From: G963674665 sp964609625
GTDB taxonomy: Bacteria; Desulfobacterota; Desulfovibrionia; Desulfovibrionales; Desulfovibrionaceae
DNA: 64,000 bases
NCBI GenBank assembly: GCA_964609625.1
Contig: CAZSRS010000008.1
Location: 1 to 64,000 of the forward strand
Direction of reading: 5' to 3'
Shown here: one piece after another, positions 7,214 through 16,200 of the stretch
How positions within the stretch are numbered: position 1 is the stretch's first letter
Layout of the letters: each line of letters starts with the position of its first letter
Translations under genes and position numbers: made by a program
The notes under the pieces: generated by a model
Database searches by the model: none
What the model was told of the DNA's origin: nothing
What the model saw: the letters and a program-made list of their open reading frames with translations, nothing else

Positions 7214-8943
7214 ATGGAAATCATATGCCCAAACTGTGGCATCAAGCGGAGCGTGGACGACAAGCACCTACCGCAAAACAAGCCCAGAATCACCACATTG
7301 TGCCGCTCCTGCGGGCATCGCTTCATCCTGCACCTGGACCGCCCCCATACCTTCACCACATCGCCGGCGCCTGGAGACACGCAGGAGATGGACAAGGACG
7401 TGCCGTCGCAACCCGAACCCCAACCAAAGCCCGAACCAAAACCAAAGCAGCCGCCCCGGCCCAAACCAGCACACCCCAAGACCCCACATCAGGAAAAAAC
7501 CACCCCGGCCGCGCCTCGGGACACCGTGACGTCACCGTCAAAGGCGAAGCCCCATCCTGTGCCCGAGAGTTCCGTTACCCCTTCGGCACAATCCGAACCG
7601 ACACCTGCCACGCCTCGGGACACCGTGACGTCGCCGCCAAAGGCGAAGCCCCATCCTGTGTCCGAGAGTTTCGATACCCCTTCGGCACAATCCGAACCGG
7701 CACCGGCCGCGCCTCGGGACATCGTGACGTCACCATCAAAGGCGAAGCCCCATCCTGTGCCCGAGAGTTCCGATACCCCTTCGGCACAATNNNNNNNNNN
7801 NNNNNNNNNNNNNNNNNNNNNNNNNNNNNNNNNNNNNNNNNNNNNNNNNNNNNNNNNNNNNNNNNNNNNNNNNNNNNNNNNNNNNNNNNNTCAAAGGCGA
7901 AGCCCCATCCTGTGCCCGAGAGTTCCGATACCCCTTCGGCACAATCCGAACCGACACCGGCCGCGGTTCCGGCCCAGGAAGAGCCTGCCACCCCCTTGCC
8001 CCAGGCAGCCGCAACAACCCCGCCGACGACAAGGCTCCAGCCTGCCCCGGCCGCTCCACAACCGGTGTCTCCCCAACCGACCCAGGAGCCCGAGCCTCCG
8101 CTGCAGGACACGGAAACGCCCCTGGAAGAAGCTGTCCCCACGGAAGAGCCAAAACCCCGTCCTGCCAAACGCCCAAAGCCCAAGAAAAAGGCTCGGAGCA
8201 TCGGTGTGATCCTCAGCAAGGGCGGCGTAGGCAAGACCACCACCTCGGTCAACCTCGCCGCGGGCTTGGCATTGGCCGGCTACAAGACACTGCTCGTGGA
8301 CACCGATACCCAGGGCCAGTCCAGCTACATGCTCGGGGTCAAACCGGAATACGGGCTGGCCGAACTGGTGAACAAGGAAGTATCCCCACAAAAGGCCTTG
8401 TACAAGGCGCGTGAACGCCTCTGGCTTCTCGCCGGTGGACGCTCCCTGGCCGGGCTCAAGCGCATCATCGACCGCAAGGATTTCGGTGGCGAACTGACCC
8501 TGGCCGAAGCACTGGCCCCCTACGAGCCCCATTTCGACTTCATCATCGTGGACTCGTCACCTGGCTGGGACCCTATCACGGTCAACGTGCTTTTCTTTGT
8601 CCAGGAACTGCTCATCCCGGTCTCCCTGGAGGTCATGAGCCTGCAAGGGCTTTCGGAATTCTCCAAGAGCCTCGCCACCATCCAGAAATACCGCAGCAAC
8701 CTGGGTATCACCTACATCCTGCCCACGTTCCTGGACTACAAGCACTCCAGCCGGGTGGATATCTACGAAAAGCTCAAAGACCTTTACGCCGAGTTTCTCT
8801 GCACCCCCATCCGCTACGACCCGAGTCTGGCGGAGGCGCCGGCCTACGGCCAGACCATCTACGAGTACGACCAGGATTCCAGCGGCATCGTGGACTACAA
8901 GGCCCTGGTGCGCAAGGTCACCGAAGGCGACGCCCTGCTCTGA
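7214..8943 (+). CDS. ParA/Soj-like ATPase with N-terminal zinc ribbon and 33-residue tandem repeats; interrupted by assembly gap
   Basis: Starts at ATG 7214 (GGAGG 7 nt upstream) with a zinc ribbon, C5-x2-C8-x21-C30-x2-C33. A Pro/Lys/Glu-rich linker and 33-residue repeats (PRDTVTSPSKAKPHPVPESS...) follow up to 7790. After the 100 N comes one more repeat, a Pro/Ala-rich stretch and a basic patch (KRPKPKKKA). The ParA ATPase domain then shows the deviant Walker A KGGVGKTTT, DTDTQGQSS and FIIVDSSPG, and the gene ends at 8943. The reading frame before the gap (codon phase 2) differs from that after it (phase 1), which the arbitrary gap length explains. ParA ATPases position DNA or protein cargo; the cargo here is unknown, and no parB or parS is visible. 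Confidence 0.85.
7513..7970 (+). repeat. 99-bp in-frame tandem repeat array containing the N gap
   Basis: Units begin at 7513, 7612 and 7711, exactly 99 bp (33 codons) apart, and differ at only a few bases. A further unit resumes at 7891 in the middle of the motif. The N run (7791-7890) is a placeholder for unresolved copies. The missing length that restores both the repeat register and the reading frame is 44 + 99k nt. Confidence 0.9.
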
Positions 8944-8979
8944 TACGGTCCCTTTGGTGCCGCGCGGTAGGCTCTTTGC

Positions 8980-9894
8980 TCAATGCCTGTTGGTGAGCCA
9001 GACTCCGCTGATAGCCATGGCGCCACCGGCCAGCAGGGAGAGGTGCAGGACCTCGCCCAGGAGCAGGTACCCGAAGACCACGGCGAACACCGGTACCAGG
9101 TTGATGAACACACCGGACCTGGTGGCGCCGATGACCTGGATCGCCTTGTAATACCAATAATAGGCCAGGCCGGTGGCCAGTACCCCCAGGTAGACGATGC
9201 ACAACCAGTCCAGGACGCGCGCACGCTGCACATCCTGCCACAAGCCCTGGGGCAGGGCCGCGGCGAAGAGCATGACGCAGCCCGTCACGCAAGACCATGT
9301 CACGCAGGTCAACGGCGAGAGGCTCCGCATGGCGGCCTTGCCTCCCAGGGAGTAGGTGGTCCAGCTCGCGACACAGCCGAGGATCAGTAGATCGCCGGCG
9401 CTCACGCCCCCGCGCAGCATTTCCCAGGGTGCACCGTCCGAGATGATCACGGCAACTCCGGCCAGGGACAGCAAGGTGCCGGCGATGCGCTGCGGCCCGA
9501 AGCGCTCCCTGAACAGCAGGGCCGAGGACGCGGCGATGCACACCGGGATGCAGGCCACGATCAACGCGGCCCTGCCGGCCGTCACGGTCTTCAGGCCGGT
9601 GAAGAAGAAGTGGCTGTAGAGCAGGACGCCTGTCGCGCCAAGGAAGAGCACCATGGGAATGTGCCTGCATGCCAGCCTGGGAAACCGCCCCTCCGCGTGC
9701 CAGGACAGAAGCAGGAGAAACACCGAGGCCAGAAGGAAACGCAGAAAGGCGGCGCTGGTCGGTTGGATGGACTGGGCCAGAACACGCCCCGCCACCCAGG
9801 TGCCGCCCCACAGCGCCATGCTGGCCACCAGCGGGACAACGGTATGGATGCCCGGGCTCGACTTCCCGGCAGGTTCCAAAGGTGTCCGTGACAT
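8980..9894 (-). CDS. DMT-superfamily (EamA) transporter
   Basis: 304-residue inner-membrane protein with ten predicted hydrophobic helices in two EamA repeats. The first contains ALWGGTWVAGRVLA...FLRF and the second ends VFGYLLLGEVLHLSLLAGGAMAISGVWL, the classic drug/metabolite transporter layout (RhaT/YdcZ-like exporters). ATG 9894 has GGGAG 6 nt upstream. It lies 20 nt downstream of the hybrid kinase on the same strand, so the two are probably co-transcribed. Substrate unknown. Confidence 0.88.
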   Translation of the reverse strand: MSRTPLEPAGKSSPGIHTVVPLVASMALWGGTWVAGRVLAQSIQPTSAAFLRFLLASVFLLLLSWHAEGRFPRLACRHIPMVLFLGATGVLLYSHFFFTGLKTVTAGRAALIVACIPVCIAASSALLFRERFGPQRIAGTLLSLAGVAVIISDGAPWEMLRGGVSAGDLLILGCVASWTTYSLGGKAAMRSLSPLTCVTWSCVTGCVMLFAAALPQGLWQDVQRARVLDWLCIVYLGVLATGLAYYWYYKAIQVIGATRSGVFINLVPVFAVVFGYLLLGEVLHLSLLAGGAMAISGVWLTNRH

Positions 9895-9914
9895 GTTCCG
9901 CTCCCGGTCGGGAG

Positions 9915-11993
9915 CTATAGCCCCTTTGACTGCAGGAATCCAGAACGAAGGTCGAGAGTACCCGCGCGTCTGGCCAATATACCTTCCAGAACCTCGGTAA
10001 GGACTTCCATTTCCAGGGGTTTGGCCACGTAACCGTCCATGCCGGCCTGCAGGAACTTCTCCCGGTCACCGGTCATGGCGTAGGCGGTGAGCGCGATGAT
10101 CGGGATGTCCGTCTTTTCCTTGCCCGCGGCTCCATTTCGGATGGCCCTGGTAGCTTCGACGCCGTCAAGAACCGGCATCTGCACGTCCATGAGCACCACG
10201 TCGAACTCCCCCCGCTCCAGGGCGACGAGGGCTTCCTGCCCGTCCTCCACCGCGATGACTTCACAGGAGGCCTTTTCCAGAAGCCGGGTCGCCGCCATGG
10301 AACTGATCATGTCGTCCTCGGCCAGCAGCACTCGGAGTCCCAGGTTTCCAAAGACGCCTTCCGCCCGTTCCAAGGCATCGGCTCGTGGAACCGGCGGATG
10401 CGCCCGGACGAAAGGCAGGCAGAAATACACGGTCGTGCCCTTGCCCACCTCGCTGGCCACGGAAATTTCACCACCCATGAGCCCGATCAAACGCTTGCAG
10501 ATGGAGAGCCCGAGCCCCGCGCCCTGATACTGCCGCGCATACCCTTCGCTGACCTGGGTGAAGGGCTCGAAGATTCTGGCCAGCTTGTCGTCGGGGATAC
10601 CGATGCCCGTGTCCGCCACCGAAAACAATATCCTGCACTCACCTGGGGAGCGGGGTGACAGTTCCTCGGCCTGGATACGCACACTCCCGGTGGTGGTAAA
10701 CTTGAAGGCGTTGCCCAGCAGATTGCCCAGTATCTGTTGCAAGCGCGCCCCATCCCCCGTGATCTTCGCGGGGAGGGCAGGATCGACGACGGCGTGCAAC
10801 GAAATACCCGTCTGTCGTGAAATGGGGCGGAACAGTTCCTCCACCTGACGCAGGAGTTCCGTCAAGTCAAAAGGCTCGAACAGGATGCCCAGCTTGCCCG
10901 CCTCCACTCTGGACAGATCCAGGATGTCCGAAAGCAGACGGGCCAGTCGTCGGGAGGACTGCACTGCCGCCAGGAGGTATTCCTTCTGCTCCTCATGCAA
11001 TGGGGTGACCTCCAGGAGCTGCAACATGCCCAGGATTCCATTGAGGGGAGTGCGCAGTTCGTGGCTCATGTTGGCCAGAAACTGGGATTTGGCCCTGTTG
11101 GCTGCCTCGGCCTGACGCTTGGCTTCGCGCAGGGCCTCTTCGGTCTGTTTCCAATCGGTGATGTCGCGGGAGATCTCCACCACGTGCCTGGGGCTGCCGT
11201 CCTCATGCCAGGCCGCCACATTGCTGGTCACCCACAACCGCCTGACCGCCCCAGTCCTGTCCACTGTCTCGGACTCATACTCATGGATACCGCCGTCGAT
11301 GAAGGTCTGCATGCTGCCACAGGGCATGCAGGGGGCAGTGCGGCCATGGTAAGCCTCGTAGCACTTGCGCCCCGCCAAGTTCGGGCCGAACATGGCCTCG
11401 AGCCGCTCGTTGGCCCAGACGATGTTCAATTCCTCGTCCACGATGTTCAGGCCGTCGGTGATGGCACCAGCGATAGCCGAGAGCATGGCCTCTTTATCCC
11501 GCAGGGTATCAGCCACGCGCTTGCGGTCGGTGATGTCCCTGCCCACTGTGAGCACGGCATCGCCGTCCTGATAGGGAATGAGACAGGATACGACCTCCGC
11601 GATCCTGACCCTGCCGTCCAGTCCCAGCAGGACCTGTTCCCTGAGAGGGGTGCGCTCCTGTCCCTGGGCCAGGGAAAGCATGCGCTCTCTGACGACATCC
11701 TTGTCTTCCTCACTGACGAAGTCCAGGATGTGCCTGCCCAGAGTATCCTCGATGGCCGTTGCGCCCAGGATGGCGATGCCGGCCGGATTGGCATAAAAGA
11801 TGCGGCCCTCGCGGTGGATGACCATGCTGTCCGGTGAGAGTTCCGCCATGAGCCGAAAGCGTTCCTCGCTCTTGCGCAGGGACTCTCCGTCATGCACCAC
11901 GCCGCGTTGCCGCTCCAGTTCGGCGACACGTCGCCTGAGTGTCTCCACTTCCGTAATGAGCTGTTCTGGTGACGCAGGAGCCCGTTTCGCCAT
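9915..11993 (-). CDS. PAS-PAS hybrid histidine kinase with C-terminal receiver
   Basis: Soluble 692-residue sensor; no membrane segment. Order: N-terminal coiled coil; PAS1 (SEERFRLMAELSPDSMVIHREGRIFYANPAGIAILG); PAS2 with a Cys cluster (KCYEAYHGRTAPCMPC) that could bind metal or sense redox; HisKA (FLANMSHELRTPLNGIL); HATPase (NLLGNAFKFT, DTGIGIP, GAGLGLSICKRL); and a receiver whose Asp lies in VVLMDVQMPVLDG. I chose ATG 11993 (MAKRAP...), but an in-frame ATG at 12032 adds 13 residues and cannot be excluded because neither start has a strong ribosome site. The final partner is probably an HPt protein outside the window. Confidence 0.9.
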   Translation of the reverse strand: MAKRAPASPEQLITEVETLRRRVAELERQRGVVHDGESLRKSEERFRLMAELSPDSMVIHREGRIFYANPAGIAILGATAIEDTLGRHILDFVSEEDKDVVRERMLSLAQGQERTPLREQVLLGLDGRVRIAEVVSCLIPYQDGDAVLTVGRDITDRKRVADTLRDKEAMLSAIAGAITDGLNIVDEELNIVWANERLEAMFGPNLAGRKCYEAYHGRTAPCMPCGSMQTFIDGGIHEYESETVDRTGAVRRLWVTSNVAAWHEDGSPRHVVEISRDITDWKQTEEALREAKRQAEAANRAKSQFLANMSHELRTPLNGILGMLQLLEVTPLHEEQKEYLLAAVQSSRRLARLLSDILDLSRVEAGKLGILFEPFDLTELLRQVEELFRPISRQTGISLHAVVDPALPAKITGDGARLQQILGNLLGNAFKFTTTGSVRIQAEELSPRSPGECRILFSVADTGIGIPDDKLARIFEPFTQVSEGYARQYQGAGLGLSICKRLIGLMGGEISVASEVGKGTTVYFCLPFVRAHPPVPRADALERAEGVFGNLGLRVLLAEDDMISSMAATRLLEKASCEVIAVEDGQEALVALERGEFDVVLMDVQMPVLDGVEATRAIRNGAAGKEKTDIPIIALTAYAMTGDREKFLQAGMDGYVAKPLEMEVLTEVLEGILARRAGTLDLRSGFLQSKGL

Positions 11994-12130
11994 GATACCC
12001 TGATCCTGTTTCCATGTCTCTCCCCCATCCACGAACCCGCGTCAAGGCATACTCGAACAGGCGGAAAAAACAAGGAAACATCAGCGGATGATGCGGTCTT
12101 CGGCCCGCCCCTTCGTCGTATCCTGCCCGA

Positions 12131-12595
12131 TCAGGCCTGCTCTGCCTTTTGTGCCTCGCCCTGACAGGCGGGGCAGAACCCGAAGAGATCGAAACGGTGA
12201 GTCAGTATGGCATAGCCAGTTTCCTGGGCCAGGCGCTCCACCAGGTTTTGGATACCCTCGTTCGCAGGGTCCCGGATGGAACCGCAGCGGGTGCAGATCA
12301 CATGGGGGTGGGGGTAGGGTCTGAGGGCGTCGTAGCGACTGCCGAGATCGCCGAAGCCGAGTTCCAGCACCTCGCCGGCGGCCTTGAGCAGGGCCACGGT
12401 CTTGTACACCGTGGCCAGGCTGGTGGTGGGAAACTCGGGCTGGATTATCCTGTGCACTTCCTCGACGCTGGGATGGCTGGCCTGGCAGACCATGGCGCGC
12501 AGGATGGCCAGTCGCTGCGGGGTGATGCGATGCCCCCCTTCACGCAGGCGCAGCACGATGGCCTCCAGCCGCTCTTGCTCCAACGCTTTGGTCAT
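12131..12595 (-). CDS. Fur/PerR-family metalloregulator
   Basis: 154-residue DNA-binding repressor. The winged helix includes GHRITPQRLAILRAM...HPSVEEVHRII and the recognition region SLATVYKTVALLKAAGEV. The metal-sensing part has PHPHVICTRCGSI and the second structural zinc pair CPAC near the C-terminus, so the CxxC...CxxC Zn site is intact. Whether it senses iron (Fur) or peroxide (PerR) cannot be decided. A Fur-box-like sequence lies right before the gene (12609-12623), which argues for autoregulation and an iron-type operator. Confidence 0.9.
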   Translation of the reverse strand: MTKALEQERLEAIVLRLREGGHRITPQRLAILRAMVCQASHPSVEEVHRIIQPEFPTTSLATVYKTVALLKAAGEVLELGFGDLGSRYDALRPYPHPHVICTRCGSIRDPANEGIQNLVERLAQETGYAILTHRFDLFGFCPACQGEAQKAEQA

Positions 12596-12608
12596 TGTTT
12601 CGCCTCAA

Positions 12609-12623
12609 GGATAATAATTTTCA
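12609..12623 (-). promoter_or_regulatory. Fur-box-like operator before the Fur-family gene
   Basis: GGATAATAATTTTCA agrees with the 7-1-7 Fur inverted repeat TGATAATNATTATCA at 12 of 14 fixed positions. It lies 14 nt upstream of the start codon, just past the expected transcription start of a minus-strand promoter (TTGACA at 12655-12660, weak -10 TACATG at 12632-12637, 17-nt spacer). Confidence 0.55.
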
Positions 12624-12785
12624 GATAATAACATGTACCCAAACGGCATGGTTTTGTCAAGGTAAGTGTCGGCGGGCTGGATCGTGTATGTGCCGCAAGC
12701 CCGTGATCTTCCGTGTGTCGGGTCCTGCACAAGCCGGCTCCACGGGACTGGAGCACATGGACCTTCGAGGCATATCCTCATCTTC

Positions 12786-12822
12786 ATACGCTCTTGCACA
12801 AGCAATGATCCTTGCGTATACA
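12786..12822 (+). promoter_or_regulatory. Promoter with overlapping inverted-repeat operator for the nickel importer operon
   Basis: TTGCAC (12794-12799), exactly 17 nt, TATACA (12817-12822). A perfect inverted repeat, ATACGC (12786-12791) and GCGTAT (12814-12819), brackets the -35 box and covers the -10 box. That is the position expected for a repressor. A NikR-like nickel repressor is the obvious candidate given the genes downstream, but the 22-nt spacing is not the E. coli NikR spacing. The leader to nikM is about 110 nt, and I see no cobalamin-riboswitch core in it. Confidence 0.55.
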
Positions 12823-12940
12823 AAGCGGAAAAACGTGTGAAATCAGCCTGCCTCCGCACGGCTCCTCGGCTCCCGAAGCGGCTTCCAACCGCGCCAGGTG
12901 GACAACGCAAGGCGATCCCTCAAACCAGCGAAGGGGAATC

Positions 12941-13576
12941 ATGCACATAGCGGAAGGAGTGCTCAGCACACCGGTCCTGGTGGCCGGATGGGCGCTCACG
13001 GCCGGCGCCACGGCCGTGGGTTTGCGCAAACTCGACTGGGAGCACGTCATGAGCGTGTCCATCCTGGCCGCGGCCTTTTTCGTGGCCTCGCTGATCCACG
13101 TGCCCATAGGACCGGTGAGCATGCACCTGGTACTCAACGGGCTTCTCGGGCTGGTACTGGGGTGGGCGGCCTTTCCAGCCATTCTCTGCGGCCTGCTGCT
13201 GCAAGCGGTGTTCTTTCAGTACGGTGGCTTCACCAGCCTGGGCGTGAACACCCTGAACATGGCCCTGCCCGCGGTGTTGTGCTGGTACCTGCTGCGCCCA
13301 TTGCTCTCACGGGGTGGCAAGGCCAGGAGCATTGCCGCCTTTACCGCGGGATTCCTCGCCGTGCTGCTGGCCGGGGTGTTTACCTCGCTGTCCCTGGCCC
13401 TTTCCGACGAGGGCTTCCTGACCACGGCCAAGGCCGTTCTCCTGGGGCACGTGCCCGTGATGCTCGTGGAAGGGGTGATCACCCTCTTTGTCGTGGGTTT
13501 TCTGGCCAGGGTTCAGCCCGAGTTGCTGGGCCAGGCAACCGCTCCGTTGCATACTCCAACCCCGCAGGAGCCATGA
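12941..13576 (+). CDS. nikM: Nickel/cobalt ECF importer substrate-binding membrane subunit (NikM/CbiM)
   Basis: 211-residue integral membrane S-component. It begins with the invariant MHI(A)EG N-terminus, whose Met1-His2 forms the metal site in NikM/CbiM, and carries further conserved histidines (IHVPIGPVSMHLVLNGL). AAGGGG precedes ATG 12941. The stop codon is immediately followed by the ATG of nikL. The downstream nikL and nikK genes point to nickel rather than cobalt, which fits an organism with NiFe hydrogenases. Confidence 0.9.
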   Translation: MHIAEGVLSTPVLVAGWALTAGATAVGLRKLDWEHVMSVSILAAAFFVASLIHVPIGPVSMHLVLNGLLGLVLGWAAFPAILCGLLLQAVFFQYGGFTSLGVNTLNMALPAVLCWYLLRPLLSRGGKARSIAAFTAGFLAVLLAGVFTSLSLALSDEGFLTTAKAVLLGHVPVMLVEGVITLFVVGFLARVQPELLGQATAPLHTPTPQEP

Positions 13577-14248
13577 ATGTCCTTTTTCCGCTTTTTCCGC
13601 AGGTTTTTTCGCCTGGGCATGGTCGCGCTGCTGTTCCTCGTGTTGCTGCCGGTCGCGGCACAGGCGCACAAAGTCCTTGTCTTCGCCTATGTCGAGGGCG
13701 GCGAGATCGTCACCGAGAGCGGGTTTCCAGGGGGGCGCCCCTGCAAGGCGTGCACCGTGACTGTTCGTGACGCCGGTTCCGGTACGGTGCTCCTGGAAGG
13801 AGTGAGTGGCGATGACGGCATCTGGCGTTTCCCGCTCACCGAGGCGGCGACCGCGGCGGAACAGGGCCTGGAGATCATCCTGGACGCCGGCGAGGGACAC
13901 CGCGCCACCTGGAAGCTCGCGCCCGAGGAGTATCGAAAAGCCGGTGGTACCGCCGCCCCGGCGACACCCGCTGCCGAGCATGCAACCCAGGACATCGGGG
14001 AAAGCCCGCCCTCCCAGGGGGAGCAACCAGCGCTCAGCAACGGGGAGCGATTGCGAGAGCTGGACAGCGACGCCCTGATGGCCGCCGTGCGCGAGGAGGT
14101 GGCCGACGTGCTTTCCAGAGAACTGGCGCCCATCAAACGCGAACTGCGCCAGGCTCGGGAGCCGGACCTGCGCGACATCCTCGGCGGCATCGGCTATCTT
14201 GTGGGATTGGCTGGGCTCCTGGCCTACGCCAAGAGCCGTAGGCCTTGA
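13577..14248 (+). CDS. nikL: NikL-like periplasmic/membrane component of the nickel importer
   Basis: 223 residues. A signal peptide (about 1-31, VAAQA) leads to a mature protein starting with His (HKVLVFAYVEGG). A beta-rich domain with a CKAC motif follows (residues near 56-59), then a Pro/Ala linker, a short amphipathic helix, and a C-terminal membrane anchor (ILGGIGYLVGLAGLLAYAKS). This is the layout of NikL, which replaces NikN in Desulfovibrio-type Ni transporters. It starts directly after the nikM stop, with CAGGAG just before. The CxxC pair may hold metal. Confidence 0.8.
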   Translation: MSFFRFFRRFFRLGMVALLFLVLLPVAAQAHKVLVFAYVEGGEIVTESGFPGGRPCKACTVTVRDAGSGTVLLEGVSGDDGIWRFPLTEAATAAEQGLEIILDAGEGHRATWKLAPEEYRKAGGTAAPATPAAEHATQDIGESPPSQGEQPALSNGERLRELDSDALMAAVREEVADVLSRELAPIKRELRQAREPDLRDILGGIGYLVGLAGLLAYAKSRRP

Positions 14249-14331
14249 TCCCGTGCAGTACCTCGATCAACGAATCCCCATATCCCCGCGTGTCACGAAC
14301 ACCAGAATATCACTACAAAAGGAGTGAAGAA

Positions 14332-15102
14332 ATGAAAGAGCATACGCGCATCATCGGTTTTGTCCTGGCTCTGCTGCTCTTGGCGACTCCGGCCCTGGCG
14401 CACTTCGGCATGGTCATCCCGGACGCCGACGTCAAGGACCAGGACAACAAGAGCGTGACCCTGACCCTGTCCTTCTCTCACCCCTTCGAGGGCGTGGGCA
14501 TGGAGCTGGTCAAGCCCAAGAGCTTTGGGGTGACCTTCGAGGGCAAGACCGAGAGCCTGCTCGACGCGCTCGGCGCGGCCACGGTCATGGAGCATCCGGC
14601 CTGGACCGCCACGTATCAGCTCAAACGCCCCGGCGTGTATCAGTTCGCCATGGAGCCCGAGCCCTACTGGGAGCCGGCCGAGGACGTCTCCATCATCCAC
14701 TACACCAAGACCGTGGTGGCCGCTTTCGGCGAGGAAGATGGCTGGGATGCGCCCCTGGGCCTGAAGACGGAGATCGTGCCGCTGTCCCGCCCCTTTGGCG
14801 CCTATGCCGGCTACGCCTTCACCGGCCAGGTACTGTTGGATGGGAAACCGGTCCCCGGCGCCGAGGTGGAGATCGAATACTACAACGCGGACAAGTCCCT
14901 GGAACCGGCCAGCGACTATCACGTGACCTACGTGGTCAAGGCCGACGACCAGGGCGTGTTCACGGCGGCCTGCCCCTTACCGGGGTGGTGGGGATTCGCC
15001 GCGCTCAACGAGGCCGACTTCACCCTCAAGGACCCCGAGGGCAACGAAAAGGGCGTGGAACTGGGCGCCGTGCTCTGGGTGCACATGGCCCCCTGGAAAT
15101 AG
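14332..15102 (+). CDS. nikK: NikK-like DUF4198 periplasmic nickel-uptake protein
   Basis: 256 residues with a clear signal peptide (to about residue 23, PALA) and a mature N-terminus HFGMVIPD as in DUF4198/NikK proteins. An internal Ig-like region carries PVPGAEVEIEYYN. The C-terminal tail has a typical transthyretin-like WVHM strand. ATG 14332 is preceded by AAGGAG. It lies 83 bp after nikL. Expected to be secreted and to work with the NikM/NikL membrane part in delivering Ni2+. A hairpin (15117-15140) follows. Confidence 0.85.
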   Translation: MKEHTRIIGFVLALLLLATPALAHFGMVIPDADVKDQDNKSVTLTLSFSHPFEGVGMELVKPKSFGVTFEGKTESLLDALGAATVMEHPAWTATYQLKRPGVYQFAMEPEPYWEPAEDVSIIHYTKTVVAAFGEEDGWDAPLGLKTEIVPLSRPFGAYAGYAFTGQVLLDGKPVPGAEVEIEYYNADKSLEPASDYHVTYVVKADDQGVFTAACPLPGWWGFAALNEADFTLKDPEGNEKGVELGAVLWVHMAPWK

Positions 15103-15116
15103 ACCCGCAACGATTT

Positions 15117-15140
15117 GGGGGCGGTCCTCGGGCCGCCCCC
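15117..15140 (+). repeat. GC-rich palindrome after nikK
   Basis: GGGGGCGG, 8-nt loop, CCGCCCCC, followed by TACAACCCTTTT. It may act as an attenuator or partial terminator between nikK and nikQ, or be one of a dispersed palindrome family. Confidence 0.5.
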
Positions 15141-15266
15141 TACAACCCTTTTCGGGGAGCGGGGGGGAATCAATAACAACACCCTTGACCATCGCCGCGT
15201 ACAACAACATCGGCCAGGGCGGGAAAACCTCCGAGGATGGCCCGTGCCTTCGGGTTTCGGCCGTAG

Positions 15267-15286
15267 GGGCGGCTCGCGAGCCGCCC
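15267..15286. repeat. REP-like palindrome
   Basis: GGGCGGCTCGCGAGCCGCCC is a perfect 20-nt palindrome in the 331-bp nikK-nikQ gap. It resembles the palindrome at 15117-15140. No ORF is convincing in 15103-15433. Confidence 0.5.
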
Positions 15287-15433
15287 TTCCATCCGCGTCA
15301 TGGCAAGGAGGCATTACCGTACATCCGCCCCGATCCTTGCAATGCAGCGCACGGTGCGGGTATTGCTTGCCCCCCCTTTTTGCCGTAGAGCGGTGCGAAC
15401 CCGACCCCCAACCGCCCCCGTGAATCGAGAAAC

Positions 15434-16189
15434 ATGAGCGCACTGGACGAACCTTGCAGCCAGGGAAATTCCCGCCTGCACCGCGCCGCGCCCAGGACCA
15501 AGATCCTGGCCTTTTGCGGCCTGGCCGTGGCCCTGGCCGTGGGGCAGAGCCTGGTCGTGGCCGCTGTCGGCGTGCTCCTGGGGATCGCACTCACGGTCTG
15601 GGCAGGATTGCGCCCCAGGCTGGTGCTGGCGCGGCTCTTGCCGGCCAACGGCTTCATCCTCTTCCTTTGGCTGCTGGTGCCCTTCACCACTCCCGGCGAG
15701 GCTGCCTGGAGTTTCGGACCGCTGACGGCCAGCGTCGAGGGCCTGCGGCTGGCCGGGCTGGTCACCCTGAAGTGCAACGCCATCCTGCTCTGCTTCCTGG
15801 CACTGGCAGCCACCAGCGCCCTGCCGGCACTGGGGCGCGGCATGCAAGGACTCGGCGTGCCCCCAAAGCTCTGCTGGATGCTGCTTTTTTCCTATCGCCA
15901 GCTGTTCATCATCCGCCTGGAGTACCTGCGGCTGACAACGGCCGCCCGCCTGCGCGGCTTCGTGCCAACCACCTCCACGCGCACCTACCGCACCTTCGCC
16001 AACCTCTTCGCCATGACCCTGGTACGCAGTTGGACCAGGGGACAGCGCGTGCGCCAAGCCATGCTCCTGCGCGGTTTCGATGGCTCGTTCCGCTCCCTGG
16101 AGCAGGAGCGGGCCGCGCCCGGCGACTGGTCCATCGCCGTTGGCCTGCTCTGCCTGGCCGCCGGCTTTGCTCTTTTCGGGCTGCGATGA
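15434..16189 (+). CDS. nikQ: ECF importer transmembrane coupling subunit (NikQ/CbiQ)
   Basis: 251-residue T-component with five to six hydrophobic helices and the two Ala-Arg-Gly type coupling signatures (AARLRGF and AMLLRGF) that contact the ATPase. The N-terminal region (RAAPRTKILAF) is typical of CbiQ. It forms the energy-coupling module with NikO, whose reading frame overlaps its stop (ATGA) or starts 12 nt later. Separated from nikK by a gap with palindromes, which may lower its expression relative to the upstream genes. Confidence 0.9.
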   Translation: MSALDEPCSQGNSRLHRAAPRTKILAFCGLAVALAVGQSLVVAAVGVLLGIALTVWAGLRPRLVLARLLPANGFILFLWLLVPFTTPGEAAWSFGPLTASVEGLRLAGLVTLKCNAILLCFLALAATSALPALGRGMQGLGVPPKLCWMLLFSYRQLFIIRLEYLRLTTAARLRGFVPTTSTRTYRTFANLFAMTLVRSWTRGQRVRQAMLLRGFDGSFRSLEQERAAPGDWSIAVGLLCLAAGFALFGLR

Positions 16190-16200
16190 TAGGGGGGGCG

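Noticed and set aside
7791..7890. Frameshift inactivating the ParA gene
   Set aside because: The frame change falls on a 100-N placeholder; a missing length of 44 + 99k nt restores both frame and repeat register.
7513..7970. CRISPR array or noncoding satellite
   Set aside because: The repeat is 99 bp with no spacers, is in frame, and is flanked by coding sequence of one protein.
12660..12940. Cobalamin riboswitch before nikM
   Set aside because: The leader lacks the conserved B12-box core, and the following nikL/nikK genes indicate nickel.
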